Shown: in pieces, positions 11,695 to 26,255 of the stretch
Numbering within the stretch: the first letter of the stretch is position 1
Layout of the letters: each line of letters opens with the position of its first letter
Notes under the pieces: model-generated
What the model was told of the DNA's origin: nothing
Database searches by the model: none
What the model saw: only the letters and a program-made list of their open reading frames with translations
Source of the DNA: Lingula anatina
Taxonomy: Eukaryota; Brachiopoda; Lingulata; Lingulida; Lingulidae
Assembly: GCF_001039355.2 (NCBI RefSeq)
Contig: NW_019773936.1
Span: forward strand, 72,001 to 136,000
Direction: 5' to 3'
DNA length: 64,000 nucleotides
Made by a program: the position numbers and the translations under genes

Positions 11695-12241
11695 AGCGGC
11701 GTGCTATTCTACTACTGAGGTACTGGTATAGTATCCGTACTGTATATAGTCCTATATGTCTTACTGTATTGGTAGTGAGCTGTATTTATCTACGAAAAAA
11801 AGGAAAAAAAGTCACGAAGATAACTAGGGTTTATACGCGACTATATTCACCTTATCCCAGTCATCAACTTTACAAATCGGCAGCCATGCATTCAACAGAG
11901 CGTCCCTATTTTCATACCACTGATCTGACGGGGGTACTCGTACCTAGTCGAGGGTAAACAATACCCTTAAGCTTTAGAATATCAAACGATAACACTTGTA
12001 ACTCTGCTGATAACAGCTTGTCCCTTAGTTATAAAATTTTGGCTTCATACTTACATGTACCTAGCTCTTTCAAAGGCATCCGCTCCAGACTATTCTAGTA
12101 GATCACAACAAAAAGGAAGACGAAAACTGTTTGGTCTGTGTGAGCGAGAAAACGTGGTGAATACTTCTAAAACTACGTGATAATATGCGTGCAGTGGATG
12201 GAATGATCAAATTACACGTGCATGCTATTTACTCGGTAAAG

Positions 12242-12460
12242 CCCCCTTTACACTGGACGGCGTCCTTTCTGCGTCCAGCAGTACGGCCCCATTTGAAAGT
12301 TAAAAAATTATAATACTTTACGTGCCGACAACTGCCCAATCATTGAGCATTCATTCTGATACAAAATCAATGCTCGTGCCTCCTTATTAAGACCACAGCG
12401 ATGCCAAATTTCATGGTCGCAGAAAGGACGCAGAAAGGACGCCGTTCAGTGTAAAGGGGG
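12242..12460. repeat. MITE-like element with 35-bp terminal inverted repeats
   Basis: Left arm 12242-12276 begins CCCCCTTTACACTGGACGG. Right arm 12426-12460 ends CCGTTCAGTGTAAAGGGGG. They are inverse copies over about 35 bases with one mismatch. The total is 219 bp with no open frame. Flanks show no obvious target-site duplication, so the superfamily is unknown. Confidence 0.8.
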
Positions 12461-12586
12461 TATAAGTAGCACCATCTGTTTGAGATTGTTTAAGTATCGA
12501 CGCTAGTGGTCCAGGATATTCAAGGAAAAAGGTGGGGTTGGGTAAATATCTCATTTCTCCTTCTTGTAGAAGTGATTAGAATGTAT

Positions 12587-12626
<40 letters not shown>

Positions 12627-12695
12627 TGAAATATGGCGGAATTTGGTTCTGTGGGTTGCATACCAGGTTTTACCCTCCCTTCTTATTTATACTTT

Positions 12696-12731
<36 letters not shown>

Positions 12732-15700
12732 GGGTGGTGGTGGTTCGTCTTTGTTTTAGATAGGTATTTAAACAGAATAATTTTAGCGATTAAAAAAAAA
12801 TCGAGGTCCTTTTAATTAAATCTCTTCATCTATTTTGAGGAGTTCAAGAGCGTGATATTCTTTCTTAGAAGTGGTATTTTAAATCTAAAACTGCAATTTT
12901 ACGAAAGTGAAAGTGTAAGGAATTCACATGATTGTTCGTGCGGTTTAAGCCGAATAAAGAAAAAGATATCTTAAAACATCTTAACAAAGAATTGGTCATT
13001 TCGGAACTTGATAGCGCTATGGTCATTTAATTCTAAACCGTTCTTGAAGACCATTAATGCCCATTCCTTCGTATCCAATACAAAATTATATCAATTAAAT
13101 AAACGCTTTAAACAAAAGCCGTATGCAGTTAAAACATTAGAATTAAAATCTTATATTCATTTTAGTCTTTGTTATATATGACTTGTTGATATATTTTGTA
13201 ATACAGGTGGCGATTCAAGACTGGGTCGATGAATATTTCCCATTGCATATACAATGTACTCCGGCTTAGTTTCTTTTCGTACACCTCAATGTGCATGTAT
13301 AATTTAACATGTTATCTTTTTTCCCTTTCTCCGTTGACTTCTTGGTGTAATTCATGTTGTACTAATCCCAAGTTTATGCCAAAACATATAAAGTGCTTTT
13401 TAATATTTCATCATAAATATTGTTAACCACCAGTATGTCTACCCCCATTGGTATACTTATTTCATCACAGGTAACCAAACACTGTTAAGATATGAATAGC
13501 GTATACGAGAAATAGCACAATATAGCAAACGTTCCATATTTGAACGATAATAAACATCTATTTCATTGAAACGACAGGGCAACAGCAACAAGCTAAAAAA
13601 CTGCTGGTGCCTTTTACAACTTTATCAACATTATGTTGGATCCTAGGTATAACTTACCTCGGCAGATGTATGTGAGCCCGAATGTGCATCCCTGCTTTGT
13701 ATAAAAGTACACGATACATCACTTGTCAGTGATATGTAAATTATCGTAGGTGTCCCGAGCTCACCTTAATGTCTCTCGGTCCGCATACAATTGTGTCCGA
13801 TGACACTGCAATATCACACCTGTGGTTGATACTATTCCAGAGCTTGCATTTATACACGTAGAGTCACGGGAGACCGCCTTGATTTTAAAAGAAATCGCCG
13901 AAAGGACCCTCTAAACAAACCTTGTAACCATTGTGTTGATCCACAATGACAGTAACCAGGTCATTGTTATTTCACCTGAGCCGCACGTTGAGGTGTCATA
14001 AATATTGCTGCGCTTCACCTTCGAATGTAGGCCAATATTGTACAGTGAATAGACGGCCAAAATAGCTCAGGTAAAAAATTAAGTTGGGGGGGGGGGTAAA
14101 ATACAGAAACACACTTAGACAAATAAAATTTTATATTTATCGAAGCGTATGAATTACCTTAAGTTGTCCGGGGATTTGGAGATATTGCCCGTCCTATACC
14201 TTTACCACCCAAAAACGTCTTATATCTTTTTCTCTTTTTCGTAGAGTCCACGCACGTGTCAAGTTGTACACAAATGTAAAAGCATGTAAACCGCTGTTTC
14301 GCTCCCACTGTTCAACAGACTCTTATCACACAGGAAGTTCCGGACTTTACCATATTTTATTTTCATTTTCATTTCTACACCAAGTCTGCTTGGGATTACA
14401 AAGATCCTTCATTCCTATATACTGGATTGCATGTTTATGGGTTTTTGATAAGAAACGGAATATATACACCATTACTTATAATACTTAGATCTAAGTTAAT
14501 ACAATTCACCACATAATTATGATCTAAAAACAAGGCCCAGCCTACCTTTTCTTTGACCAGTTTAAAGACTATTCTTGACCAGGAGCCAGGACGTCCTTCG
14601 ACTGAGAATATATATACATGTATAGTACTACCGTCAGCGTAACAATGTCATGTTCGCGGTTATAGTCATGTTAGTGTCCTAGAACCGCATTCGTGCATGT
14701 GTATAGGATATACTGCGCCGTCAGGCCTCTCTAACCAAACTAACGTACATATATTTATTTATTTATGTAACACAAACACAACGAAGCTCCGGGTTTTTGC
14801 TCAAAATGAAAGGAGTTCCCATGACTGAAATTTGTCGTTTATTAAAATGACGAAATATAATACGAAGTCACAAGATGGGGGGATTGTGACAACATCAAAT
14901 TTCAATTAAAATTGATCACCCATACAGCCCCCATACAATGGAGCAAAAAGTTGGCAAAGAGCAAAACAATGGCCACAAGATGTGAGAGAAGTTCACCTCC
15001 ACGCCAATTGTGGGTACGAAGACAGGCGTTGCATTATATTATGTGAACTGTTCAGTATGTGTAGAGTACTTGTGTGATATCGTTACGTGATTAGTCAGTA
15101 GTTGCCAAAAATAAAAGGTGATTAAGTACAACAAGTTTTAAGCGTATATGTAGGTCATTTGAAGGCTCTTTAGTGTACTTGCATCATGAACGCAGAGAAT
15201 GTAGATTTTCTGTCCCACCCACCCAATATTTCAAGCGTAAGGCCTATAGAGACTATCAGAAGACACTGGTAAAACACCCAAACCCAATATAGAGGTGCAT
15301 TTCACATTCTGAAGTACCAAAAATAAAATTGAATGAATTCAAAGTTGAATTCAATTTTTTAAATCATATATGTGTATACATGTAGAAAAAAATCTGCGGC
15401 CGTCTCAATTTTACATCTACATTTACAATGTCTATACATTATGTAAGGAGCCTAAATTGTAACTTATGTTCCAGTAACGTATGTTCCGGGCCATATAATT
15501 TTAATTTTTATATTGCGTTTTGATATATTTTGTAGTGATTCAGACATGGCAAATTATAAATGAGGTAAGGATATTTTTGTAAATTATTCAACTGTAACTC
15601 AAAGGTGATACTGCGTAACTTTTGCTACTCAGAAAAATTGTCAGAAAGTTTCATCTTGCCCAAGCACTTGTTGCAATAAAACAGGATTTTCTGTTGCTGA

Positions 15701-15863
15701 CTGAAAAATATATTGTGACTCCATGATAGTTTGGCATTTCTGATAAAATATTTGGACCACGAGTGAAAAATATGTAGTTTAACTGATGCTTATTTTACTG
15801 TCAGTAGGGTGTATTTTCCCCCTTTGATAATATTCAAATAAGTAAACTAAAGTCGCTCAAAAA

Positions 15864-15898
<35 letters not shown>
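15864..15898 (+). repeat. (AAAT)n microsatellite
   Basis: About nine AAAT units in the intergenic region downstream of the lipoxygenase stop. Confidence 0.9.
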
Positions 15899-16776
15899 GC
15901 GCTCTATACAGAAGATTATCATAATTTTAAACGTTATACTTGTAGGACATAAATTAACGAACAAAACCAGTGATGATTGGATTTTCAAAGTGAGTAAAAC
16001 GTTAGCACAGCTAGAAGTTTTACATTTGTGACAGGAATGTATGTTCCATTTTGGGGTTAGACGATGAAAATTTTTTTCATGGTTCCAGGAGAGTGAAACG
16101 TTGACACAAACTTGTTCATGTAGGACCCTAAAATAATCAAACATAGTTTGTTATCTGTGCACTAAATATTTTTATGAGCATGCCTGTGACCTCAATTGCC
16201 ACTCTTCCCGGTATATTGGTTTTTGGTGAAAAGTCATTCAAGTCTGAGTGATAAAATAAAATGATAAGTATCTTACACAAAATGCAATTTGATATATGTG
16301 GTGAATGTCACGAATAGATTGAAATTAAAAAAAGAATAAAAAAATCTTTAGGTAAAAGACATGCATTTTCTATTTTTTCTCGATTTGAATTTTTGCAATA
16401 GATTTTTTTCAGTCGGATGATGGTCCTAAAGGGTGTAGAGCAAGACGGAAGCATCTCCCGGAGGGTGGAATGGAAAAAATGCCATCTACTGTTTTACATT
16501 TGCTTGTTAAGCGTGGCAATTTTTTATCCTTGTGCAAAATTCTGGATCCACCGGTAATTGTGTATTAAGTTAAATAGTCATTATGAAAAATTATATACGG
16601 CAGTATAGTAATCACCACAGAAATAATGTTCGAAAAGACCTAGTATCAATACAATATGCATTTTTTAAGCAAGAAACCATTAATGGATGGAAAACTTAAA
16701 GACATGCCATCTGAGTATGTCTATTGTGTAACAATGCGGCCATAATTCAGTGAAGTATCCATTTTACATCACAGGG

Positions 16777-16891
16777 TCATATGCTGATAGAGTTTGGAAT
16801 AAATGTAGGGTCCAGGTAGAGATAAGACGGGAAGCGGCTCTTGTTTTTTTCTGCGATTTGTTTGCCCAGCTCCGCCAGTTCTAGCCTAAAT
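16777..16891 (-). CDS. Lipoxygenase last exon with C-terminal Ile
   Basis: Encodes [19 protein letters not shown] then TGA at 16777-16779. The terminal Ile carboxylate is an iron ligand in this family, so an intact Ile-stop is good evidence for an active enzyme. Confidence 0.95.
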
Positions 16892-18703
16892 CTGAAATTA
16901 CAAATAGAGAGGGGTACACAGTGGACACGTATGAAACAGGATGGATTGTTATCTCTTGGGTCATTTTTACATCAAACAGTATACTTGAAAAGGGTTTATG
17001 ACATACGATCGTGGTTATGGATGTGATTATATTGTACGAATGGGCACATAAAAATGTGCACCAAAAGTGTTTAAAGGTACATACGAACCGAGCATCGGTG
17101 GAGCGTGGATTCCCAGTAACACATGCAAACCACTTCTACTAGATTCTTATATGACTCAAATAAATTCGACATGCCAAGGGATAAACTGAATAGATCAGCC
17201 ATAAAAGACCTTTAGACTGCTCCTTTCTTTAAATTTTTGGTTGTAAATTTAACCTACTTTCGTGACCTACTTTCCTGCCCCATTGACATACAGCTTAGAA
17301 TGCCAGCAGAAGAATCCGTTCAAACATCATTTTCGGGTAAAATTAAACAATGCCTTTTGGTAATTCTCTTAGTTATACTACTTGAAACTATATGCTGGCA
17401 TTTGGTTGTTTTTTGTGACAAAAAATTGACTTTGTATGCATCTTTAAATCTATAGGATTATAATACAATTCATTTTTCTATGTTCGTCACCGAAAACATT
17501 GTCACTTACGTATCAGCGGCTTCGACGGAGACAGGATCGAACAAATATTGGACTTCAAAATCCCCCAAACTGTTTGTGCCCTTTTCAGAAAGAAGTTTTG
17601 TGATCACCATAATTTCCAAGGTTTGGGACTTGTCTGGCAGGGCTTTCATGATATCTGACTCAGACACCGGATTCTGTTAAGAAAAACATCGATTATTACC
17701 TCAACTCAGAATAAGGTTGCGATAGAGTAATAATAAAGAACACTGAACGGTCTTTGAAAAAAGAATTTTTAGATTGTAATTTACAGCTATGCTTTTGTAT
17801 TTGATTCGCATAAACACAAGTTACTGCAGAATTTTAAACTAGCGAGTCTGTGAATTGGTATGTGTTTGTTGGCTTTTTAAAATCACTTTAGGCCTACTTA
17901 ATTAAAATTACAAAAAAATATTGATTGCCAAGTATATAAGGAGAAATAACACATTCTTTGGATTCTATGTCTCATTTCAAAACAACTTTTACGAACTTTT
18001 ATGCGTCAGGAAAAAATACGAGTATATTAACCCAGCTTTACCCGTTTGAATTGTTGAAAAATTGAATTAAAGATTTGTTTGATAGATTTATCCTGACCGA
18101 CAGAAGCTATATGTAAACTTTTCTCTCTGATATCGTACAAAAAAGTCGCACAGCATTTCTGGTGATCTGTATTTGAAAATCGAAGAATATCAGTACAGTA
18201 GTCAATATTTTTGCATAGGACTTAATATACTCGTTTTTGGATTTCCATCTCGTCGAGGAAGGTTTGAAATCTGTTGTAATTTTAATTCCTGATCATGACA
18301 TGCTCACACTCAGAGCATACACATTCCAAAAACTAAAATTATGTATTTTCGCCGAAATATAAATTCACCCAGGCTTACCTTGTCCGTCGGCGGCATGCCA
18401 TTCAAGTAGGCCGGGTAGTTTGGCGGGAAACCGTACGACGCGAACTGTCCAAAGTTCACGGACGCATGCACCACACTGGAGATAAAAATGACAGAGGTGC
18501 AGGTCACGATCAGTTCTTCATTGCTGCTGAACACCCCGTCACCAGGTATTCCCTAAAAATAATGTCCAAAAATCAATTAATACTGACCATTCGAATTTCA
18601 TTATGAAGTCCATTATCTCGTTATGAAGAATATTTATCGTCCTTTAAATTGTTTTAAACAAATGACACCTTATGCCGTGGATAAAAAATCGGGCGGACTC
18701 ACT

Positions 18704-18760
<57 letters not shown>

Positions 18761-21688
18761 CGGAATGTAATTCTTCCGAGTCGGTATTCAAGGGAAGCAG
18801 AGGTTTGAGAATCTGCATGAAAAAAGTCTTCGTGTACAAAGTTTAAGGTGTTTAAGAGCACCCTTGTGACGCACCTTGACCCCCATTCCTCCCTTCTCTT
18901 GTTCCAGTTCCAACTCTTGTCTCCAGTCTTTAAGTTCGTAGTCATCAGCTAGTTTCTGTGGCGTCTCTATAAATAAAAACATGGAGAAAACATTTTGCAA
19001 CAGCTGGTTATCCTACAATATCTTTTTGGCTGGTCATTTTAAAATATTTTTATTGTATAATGGTTCCCATAGGTTCGGGAGTGACTGCCTTTCCTCCTCT
19101 CCCCCCACCCCCTCAAAATAAATTAGAAAAAATAGAAAGTATTAGAGGAAAAATAGAAGAATTAGAAAAAGATTAACATGTTCTCGTCAGTTGTTTTATA
19201 TAGATGCTCTGGAAAGAACAGTGTATGGCATAATTGCATATGTTTTGAGACCTACCATAATGATGGTTAATTATAGTGCTGACGTATTTCTTGATAATCC
19301 AATACAAAGGCAGGGCATCCTCGCGGTAGTAATAGTTTGGAAGGACTTCTTCATCCAACAGCTGTGCAACAAAAAGGAAAAGAAACATGATGGTTAGATA
19401 ACTATCAATGAAATATATCGAAAGTGAATTCATTGTAAAGATGCGACCCGTGCGTGCGTGCACCATTATCTACATGTGTTTGTTGAGTGTGTGCGTGGAG
19501 AGGGGGGTATGCATATGCGTGTAACTGGTCAAAGGTCAATATATTAGGAAGCTATGAAGCAAATATATAAGTCATTTTTTATTTACCCCACGTTCCTTCA
19601 GAAAGTTCGGTAGTGTTCCATTGACATCCAATCTCCAGTTGGCAAACCTGTGAAATACAATATTTCATTTCAGAATACCGTGAAAATCATAATATGAGAG
19701 TTAATCCTTAAAATTAATAAAATTGATTCCCCTGGGTATTTCAGCACATATACATGATCACGGTATACCATATCCAAAACAGTAGACAAAATAGTGAGCT
19801 TTTTTTTCCAGCTTTTTTCCTATTTCGGGACAGATCAATTTCCTTCACTGGGAGCTCGAAAAAGAACTTATTGATCGTAATTTTTCAACGGTTTTTGATA
19901 AGACACTTTGGTTATAAAGGGAAAGTTGTTGAAAATTTCCAGTTTTTTTATTTATTATTAATTCTACACATGTATATGTGTTCCAACCCACATTATGGGT
20001 ATAGAACATGGAGTTCTTGTTTTTGTTTTCGACTGCAGTTGAAACATAGTTGAAACTGATAGACTTACTCTTTCCAAATTAGCTGAAGCATGCCATCCCG
20101 TCCGCAGCTCATGGTTTTATCTACCCAGCCGCCTGGTTCGACCAGAAAATTAACCGCCAACCTAAAAAAGGTATTATATGTATGTTATAAATACTGTAAT
20201 CTGTGGATTATAAAACCCTACTCTGTATTTACCTAGTTCATGTTTATTCGAAATACACCAACAATTAAATGTACTTTTATGTTTTTCTACCATGATTCTG
20301 AAGTAAAAACATTCAAATCAAATTATAAAAATTAACTAGCTTTTGGTCTCAACTGCATAAATAAAAATGATGTTATTCTATTACTTCTTGAAGCAAAACG
20401 CTGAGAAGTCTCGTCTCATTTTTTTTTGTGTGGTCATTTTTTATATTTACACCTTGTATTTTCGAAAATCTCACTTGTTAATTGCCATGACGTCCAGAAA
20501 GTGAGGTCCAAGCAGTCTGAAGACGGGATGCGAGGTGGACAGGTTTCTGTGGCTTGCAAGTGCAAAACCCTCGATCAAAAGATGCGTGAACCCTTACAGT
20601 ATAATAATAATAATAAAAATAATAATAATAATAATGAAAAAGTGAGACATGGACAGCAAAATTATTTGGTGATTTAGGAAATATGGCAAATGTTTGTTTA
20701 CGTGTCTGTGTGTTTTCGATTGTTTCGTATGTATATAGAATTGCACCTAAGCATTTACTAGTACTTAGGTCTACCCCCATGCAGATAAATCTGGTGGTTG
20801 TTTCCTTTCCTTTTTCTTAAAAAAGGTGAGTCAATATGTTACTTAAAGTAGACAAATATAGGCTGAGTGAACCCAGCAGACTTTGACTAGATTTTGATCG
20901 TCCTTTAACAGCACATGTACTGTACCTCTCTATTACTAGAGTACTGTGTTTAGACCAATTTTCGGGCTTATATTAATATAATTCGTTTGCAAAACGGGTA
21001 ACTTACCAAGATGAGAGACGGATTGGTGGTAGGTGGCGTCAGCATTGTTATACCACATCTTTGCGAAGAGCCAGGTCTCGGGGTGGTCGCTGGGCAAAAA
21101 CACCTGCGAAAAGAAAAATCACCCATGCAACATTCAGACGACACATCTGTGTCAGTTGCTAAAGAGAGAAGCGTGAGAAACACATATAACATGCATCCAT
21201 GCATGCAAACTTACATATTATCTTTACTATTAAATGGCTTCGAATTTTCTTTCGACATTGAAACTACATGTTTTAAGGGAACTAGCTGGTTCGTCAATAG
21301 TTGATCTGCCAATTTAAGATGGTATAAGAGATGGTATAAGGAGAGAGAGAGAGAGAGAGAGAGAGACGCCTACAGATACGGTTGTAGGGGACTGTGGTGG
21401 AAGTACTAACCGGGTTATTTGGACCCTTCTCTTGGTACAGCTGGATCGCTACTGGCACCAAACTTCCATTTCCTTTTTGAAAGAACAACGCCAACGGTGA
21501 ACATACCTGGAAATTGTTAAAGGGAAAACATAGAGGTCACCATTTATTAGTATATGCATTAATATCACAGTTACGTAAAAGACGGATACTATGTGCATAT
21601 ATGCGAATTCTCGTGTTGGTTCAGGTGCTTCCCTTATATTCCCTTTATAAATCTTATCTTTCATAAGTAAACTATCGATTACAGACAG

Positions 21689-21762
<74 letters not shown>

Positions 21763-24700
21763 TTGACATTTAATATGGAATATTTTTTCCAAGTAATGTT
21801 TTTATCGGATTTTTCCTATTTTGCTGACTGATAAATGAAAATAAGGATTAAAATCGTGTTTTAATAACTTTAAATTATCGCTTTGATGTCACTGGGTCAT
21901 CAATTCATTAATGGAATTCGCCAGAGAAGCAAACAAAAACACATTGCCTATTTTTTGTCATACGACTTCCATTAAAAGAGATATTTTGGATCTCCATATT
22001 TTCCAAATTATCTTCTGTAAAAGAGTTATACGCTCCATAAAAGACCCTCATGTCAGTTGCTAGTTACAGTAATGGTCGCTGTTACGCTTGGCCTCTTCTG
22101 GCTGTTGCCTGCGCTCTCAAGCGGCAAGGCATTTCTTGGGGTAGGTTTTTAGAGTTCAATCGGGAATAATATTCTAGGCATCGGTCTAAAATTGTCCAAT
22201 TTGGTCCAGTTTTGTTGTAGGACATGTAGGCAGTTGATTCGGCGAGTAATGGCCTACCAAAATATTGTCTATGTGGTTCAAATGTGGCGATTTTGATGAC
22301 CAGGGTAGCTGCTCATTCCCTTGGTTCTGTAAGTTATCTGCTATTAAAAGTGCTCCGTGTGAACCGGCAACCTCACCGTGCAACCTAAAATCGTTCCTAA
22401 GGTGCCCCCTATCAAATGATAGTCAAGTGGATCCGAGATTATTCCTTAATTTGATCTGGTTCAGGTTTTCGTCGATGACTACCATTGGTGTTTTGGCACC
22501 AATGTGGTATCCACTCCAAATACTGACGCTGTCAATCACCCTTGTCACTTTAGACCCGGCATATGCTTCGTCGTAGGTCTCTTCTGGATAACTGTAAACT
22601 CTGTTTTGACTAATTGGGCGGTACAGGTGAAATCTGACCTCAATAAAGAAAGCAACGCAGTTTCAGTGTTCTACCCAGAAACGGCCATGGCCCCCAATTC
22701 ATTAGAGAAACAGACGACGATGTTTTGTTGTTTACAGTGGGTGCCTCGGAGGTCGTTTGATGTTCTTACCTGCTAAAACCAGTTTGGTGTTTGCTAAAGG
22801 CTTTGAAAAACGCATTTTGGTGGCAATTTACCCCTCGTTCTGAACGGACTAAGTGTTTTTTGTTTAGTTGCAGCAGCGTATCCCGAAAGACAGTGGGTCC
22901 TGTACCCTGTAGGTAAGATTTTGATACATTGGGGGTGACCTCTGTGTAGGTGCATCAGTCTGGGCATTACTCTATAAAACTGTGGGGACCGTTCCGTTTG
23001 GCGCTATGATCTGTCTGGTAATGTCTGTCTTTTTCGTGCCATTCTGCCATAGATTAACAAATTTGTAATGCACTACTTGACTCATCTTACGCACTGCAAA
23101 ACTGACCGCTTGCATGCAAAATTTCAAATTCTTCTATGCAGTAGTTGCCGACATATGGGTACTTTTTTGACAGAACCAAGCTTTGCCTAAGCCAAGCTTT
23201 GACCAGCCCAAAGGAACACTACCCAATTTAATCACTACATATTACATAATATAGCAGCGCAACAGACATGAAAGTCAGTTAATTGGTAGCGATACACCTG
23301 ACTACACACTTCTCCATTCACAAATCTTATATGAGATCGGAGTTTTTTTTAAAAAAAGAACGCATTTTACCTAGACATACCTTCGAAACTGAAATATTCC
23401 ATATTAAATGTCAAGTCTGTATATATATATATATACATATAAAACGATGTGGCACACGTGATCCAGTTCTGTAGCAAGCAGTTTTAAGTTGGGGGCGGGG
23501 GGGTCTAAAACAGTTGCCTTCCTTCTCTTCCCTGCACCCCCTCCCCCCATCACCCACATTAACAGACAGTCATAAACACACACCACCAAATAGCAGCACT
23601 GTTCATAAGTTCAGACGTTACATGTACCTCAGCTTCCGGTCTGTGCGGTATGTCCTCCAGAATTTTTAGATCTACTATGAAAAGTCTCTTGGACTCCATT
23701 GCCTGTGTTAGACTGTAGCCCTCGAGGAATGGCTCCACCATTTCTTCTGTCATCCCAAACCTAGTTACATATGAAAACCCGTGGGTCCATATTACAGTCA
23801 AATCAACCAATTATTTATCGTTAATATGCTTGACAAACGATTATTAGGGTTGATTGTTCTAGTTAAAACTTGATTACTGCATGGGTGTCTACATCAAACT
23901 AACTGTTCAAACGACGAAAACCAAAAATCATAACAAATAGCTAATAGGCCTATGTGAGATATGGAAAAGTGAACACTTTTAATAACCTAAATATAAAATA
24001 AAAATCGACCATAATACGTTAATTCTTTACCCAATGAAGTTTTAAAATCATAGAAGGCATTACTTCTTATACGCCTGCTCCTAACGCCTCTGGCTAAGTT
24101 TATCGAAAAGTATGTTTTTATGTAACAAGCCGCATCTATGTAAATCCTCTCTGTCTCACCTCTCTGGGATATTGGTACACAATGTTATGAGTAAAGGGTT
24201 CACTCCGGCCAAACGTTGGGCACCAAACCATTCGTCATCTTGCCAGTTCTTCATTTCTTCCTGAAATAAGTATCAACAATGCTAGGTCACGACATTCAGT
24301 TTACGATAATTAATCAAATCTGTTCTGTGCGTTCTACTAGAGTGAATTAAGTACAACAGGGTACGTCTAATGAGCTGTTTTGAAACCAGATTAAAATCCA
24401 AGGATTGCAATAAATAAATTAATAAATAGATAAATAAATAAATTAATAAATAAATAAGCCAAAAAGGTACTTACGTCAGGTTTTCCTATCGCAAACGGTC
24501 CTGAGTACAGCTGTTTCAGATCTTCGTAACTCTCCCACTTGTCAAAAAGTGTTGCGATCTTGGTCAACCCAGACTCGACTTTAATTTTTGCGCCTCGCGA
24601 CACTAAGTCCCACTGAAAAGAAAAATACAGACACGTCTTAAAATGGGTCATAAATTATTTAAAAACTAAATATGTTCAAAATGAATGACACGCGTCGCAA

Positions 24701-26204
24701 ATAATATGGTTGTTCGTTATCGATTTTTTTGTGCAAAATCTTGAAGTGCAATTTTATGGAAGCTGACAGGTGTCATGTTAAAAAATATTACGTCATAATT
24801 ACGACATAATAATTTTTTAACATGACACCCGTCAAATATATTCCTTAATGTATAATCGTAATATAAAAAGGGGGGGCTAGATCTGATGGAATCTAGACGA
24901 AACCGTCAAAAGTAGTAAAAAATATGTAAGGTAACATAAATATCATGAATATTTTCAGTATGATACTTAAATTAATGAAGAACGTGTGTATTTTCGAAGT
25001 AAATTTTTCGATTTTCAAACCCCTACACTATTGCCAATCCTGATAGGTTCTGGAGGAGTTGGAGAAGTCATGACCTAGTTTCAGTTCACTCAATTTAAAG
25101 TGATTACATCAAAAATGAAAAATAATACAAACTCAAAAAAGTCAGTGGGCTTCCCTCAAGTTAATTTCAACTTTTTACATGTACATATAGGCAAAAATCC
25201 TGAACCGAATGAAAATCAACAGGGTTTATCCTTTTAACCAATAACCAATGTCAACAAGAGACTTCAGACAACGGCAGACATCTCACAGTCACACACTGAC
25301 AAACTAGAGACCATAGGACATTTTTGTTGTTATTTCCTTTAAAGCAATTTTGATGATTACATAAATATAGTGAACTACGTTTTGAATGTTTCTGCATATA
25401 CAATACATCTATGATAAATGTTTAACTTAGCAAAAGCATGGTATTTTTTTTTTACAAACAATTGAATAGATTAGCGAATTTACCATGTAAGAACGAGAAA
25501 ATTCCTCTTCCGCTGGCAAATCCTTTACCTAAATAAAAGATTGGAAAAGTGACAATCTGAAGAAAATGTTATTAGGCAATTTGATTTATATACGGCAACT
25601 TGGATGGCATTTTTTAGCGTGGTAGTTAAAATTAGTACAGGAAATATTTCGGGGCGAGAAATACATTAAAAAATATGAACGTGAGATAATAAGGAGAAAA
25701 ATATTCTATATGGACTGAAATAACGGAAATGATTTATATTCAAGTTAAATCTTAATTTACCTTTTACGTTGTAACGGACGACTGTATTACAAGTATTTGC
25801 GTCATTTTGCAGTAACAATTAAAAAAAAAACTTTTGATTAATTTGAATTGTATTTGAAACTGCAATGTGTGTGGAGTACAGGAATAGGTAATGATAAGAG
25901 AAGGAGCATTTTTACGAAAAGTATAATTTAAGGTCGGTCGTTACATACAGGTCCATGGTCTACATTTGCAAAATTTGTGAAAAAATTTTGGTGAAGAGAT
26001 ATACAAGAACAATAAACCCACGTGCTCAAAATGATTTGCAATAGAATAAATCAACTTTAAAAGACGAATCGCATATTCATATATTTACCTTCAAGTAGCA
26101 GTCTTTTAACTTAGTTTCATTCAAGCAAATAACATTTTATTATCATCATAATGTTCTTAACATTCTATGTATAACTTCAACCCACTGGGTTGCAATCTTA
26201 ATAA

Positions 26205-26255
<51 letters not shown>

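Larger units (their letters stand above)
11695..16776. other. Intergenic stretch between patatin-like and lipoxygenase genes
   Basis: Five kilobases with no convincing exon on either strand. It contains a short inverted-repeat element (12242-12460), an (AC)n(AT)n tract near 12590-12626, poly(T) near 12697-12726, a G run near 14086-14097 and (AAAT)n near 15864-15898. The promoter of the patatin-like gene should lie just above 11694 and the lipoxygenase 3' untranslated region just below 16777. I see no clear TATA box. Confidence 0.5.

Noticed and set aside
20599-20635. AAT, GA, CA, TTA and similar runs as regulatory or CRISPR-like arrays
   Set aside because: They are plain microsatellites without spacers.
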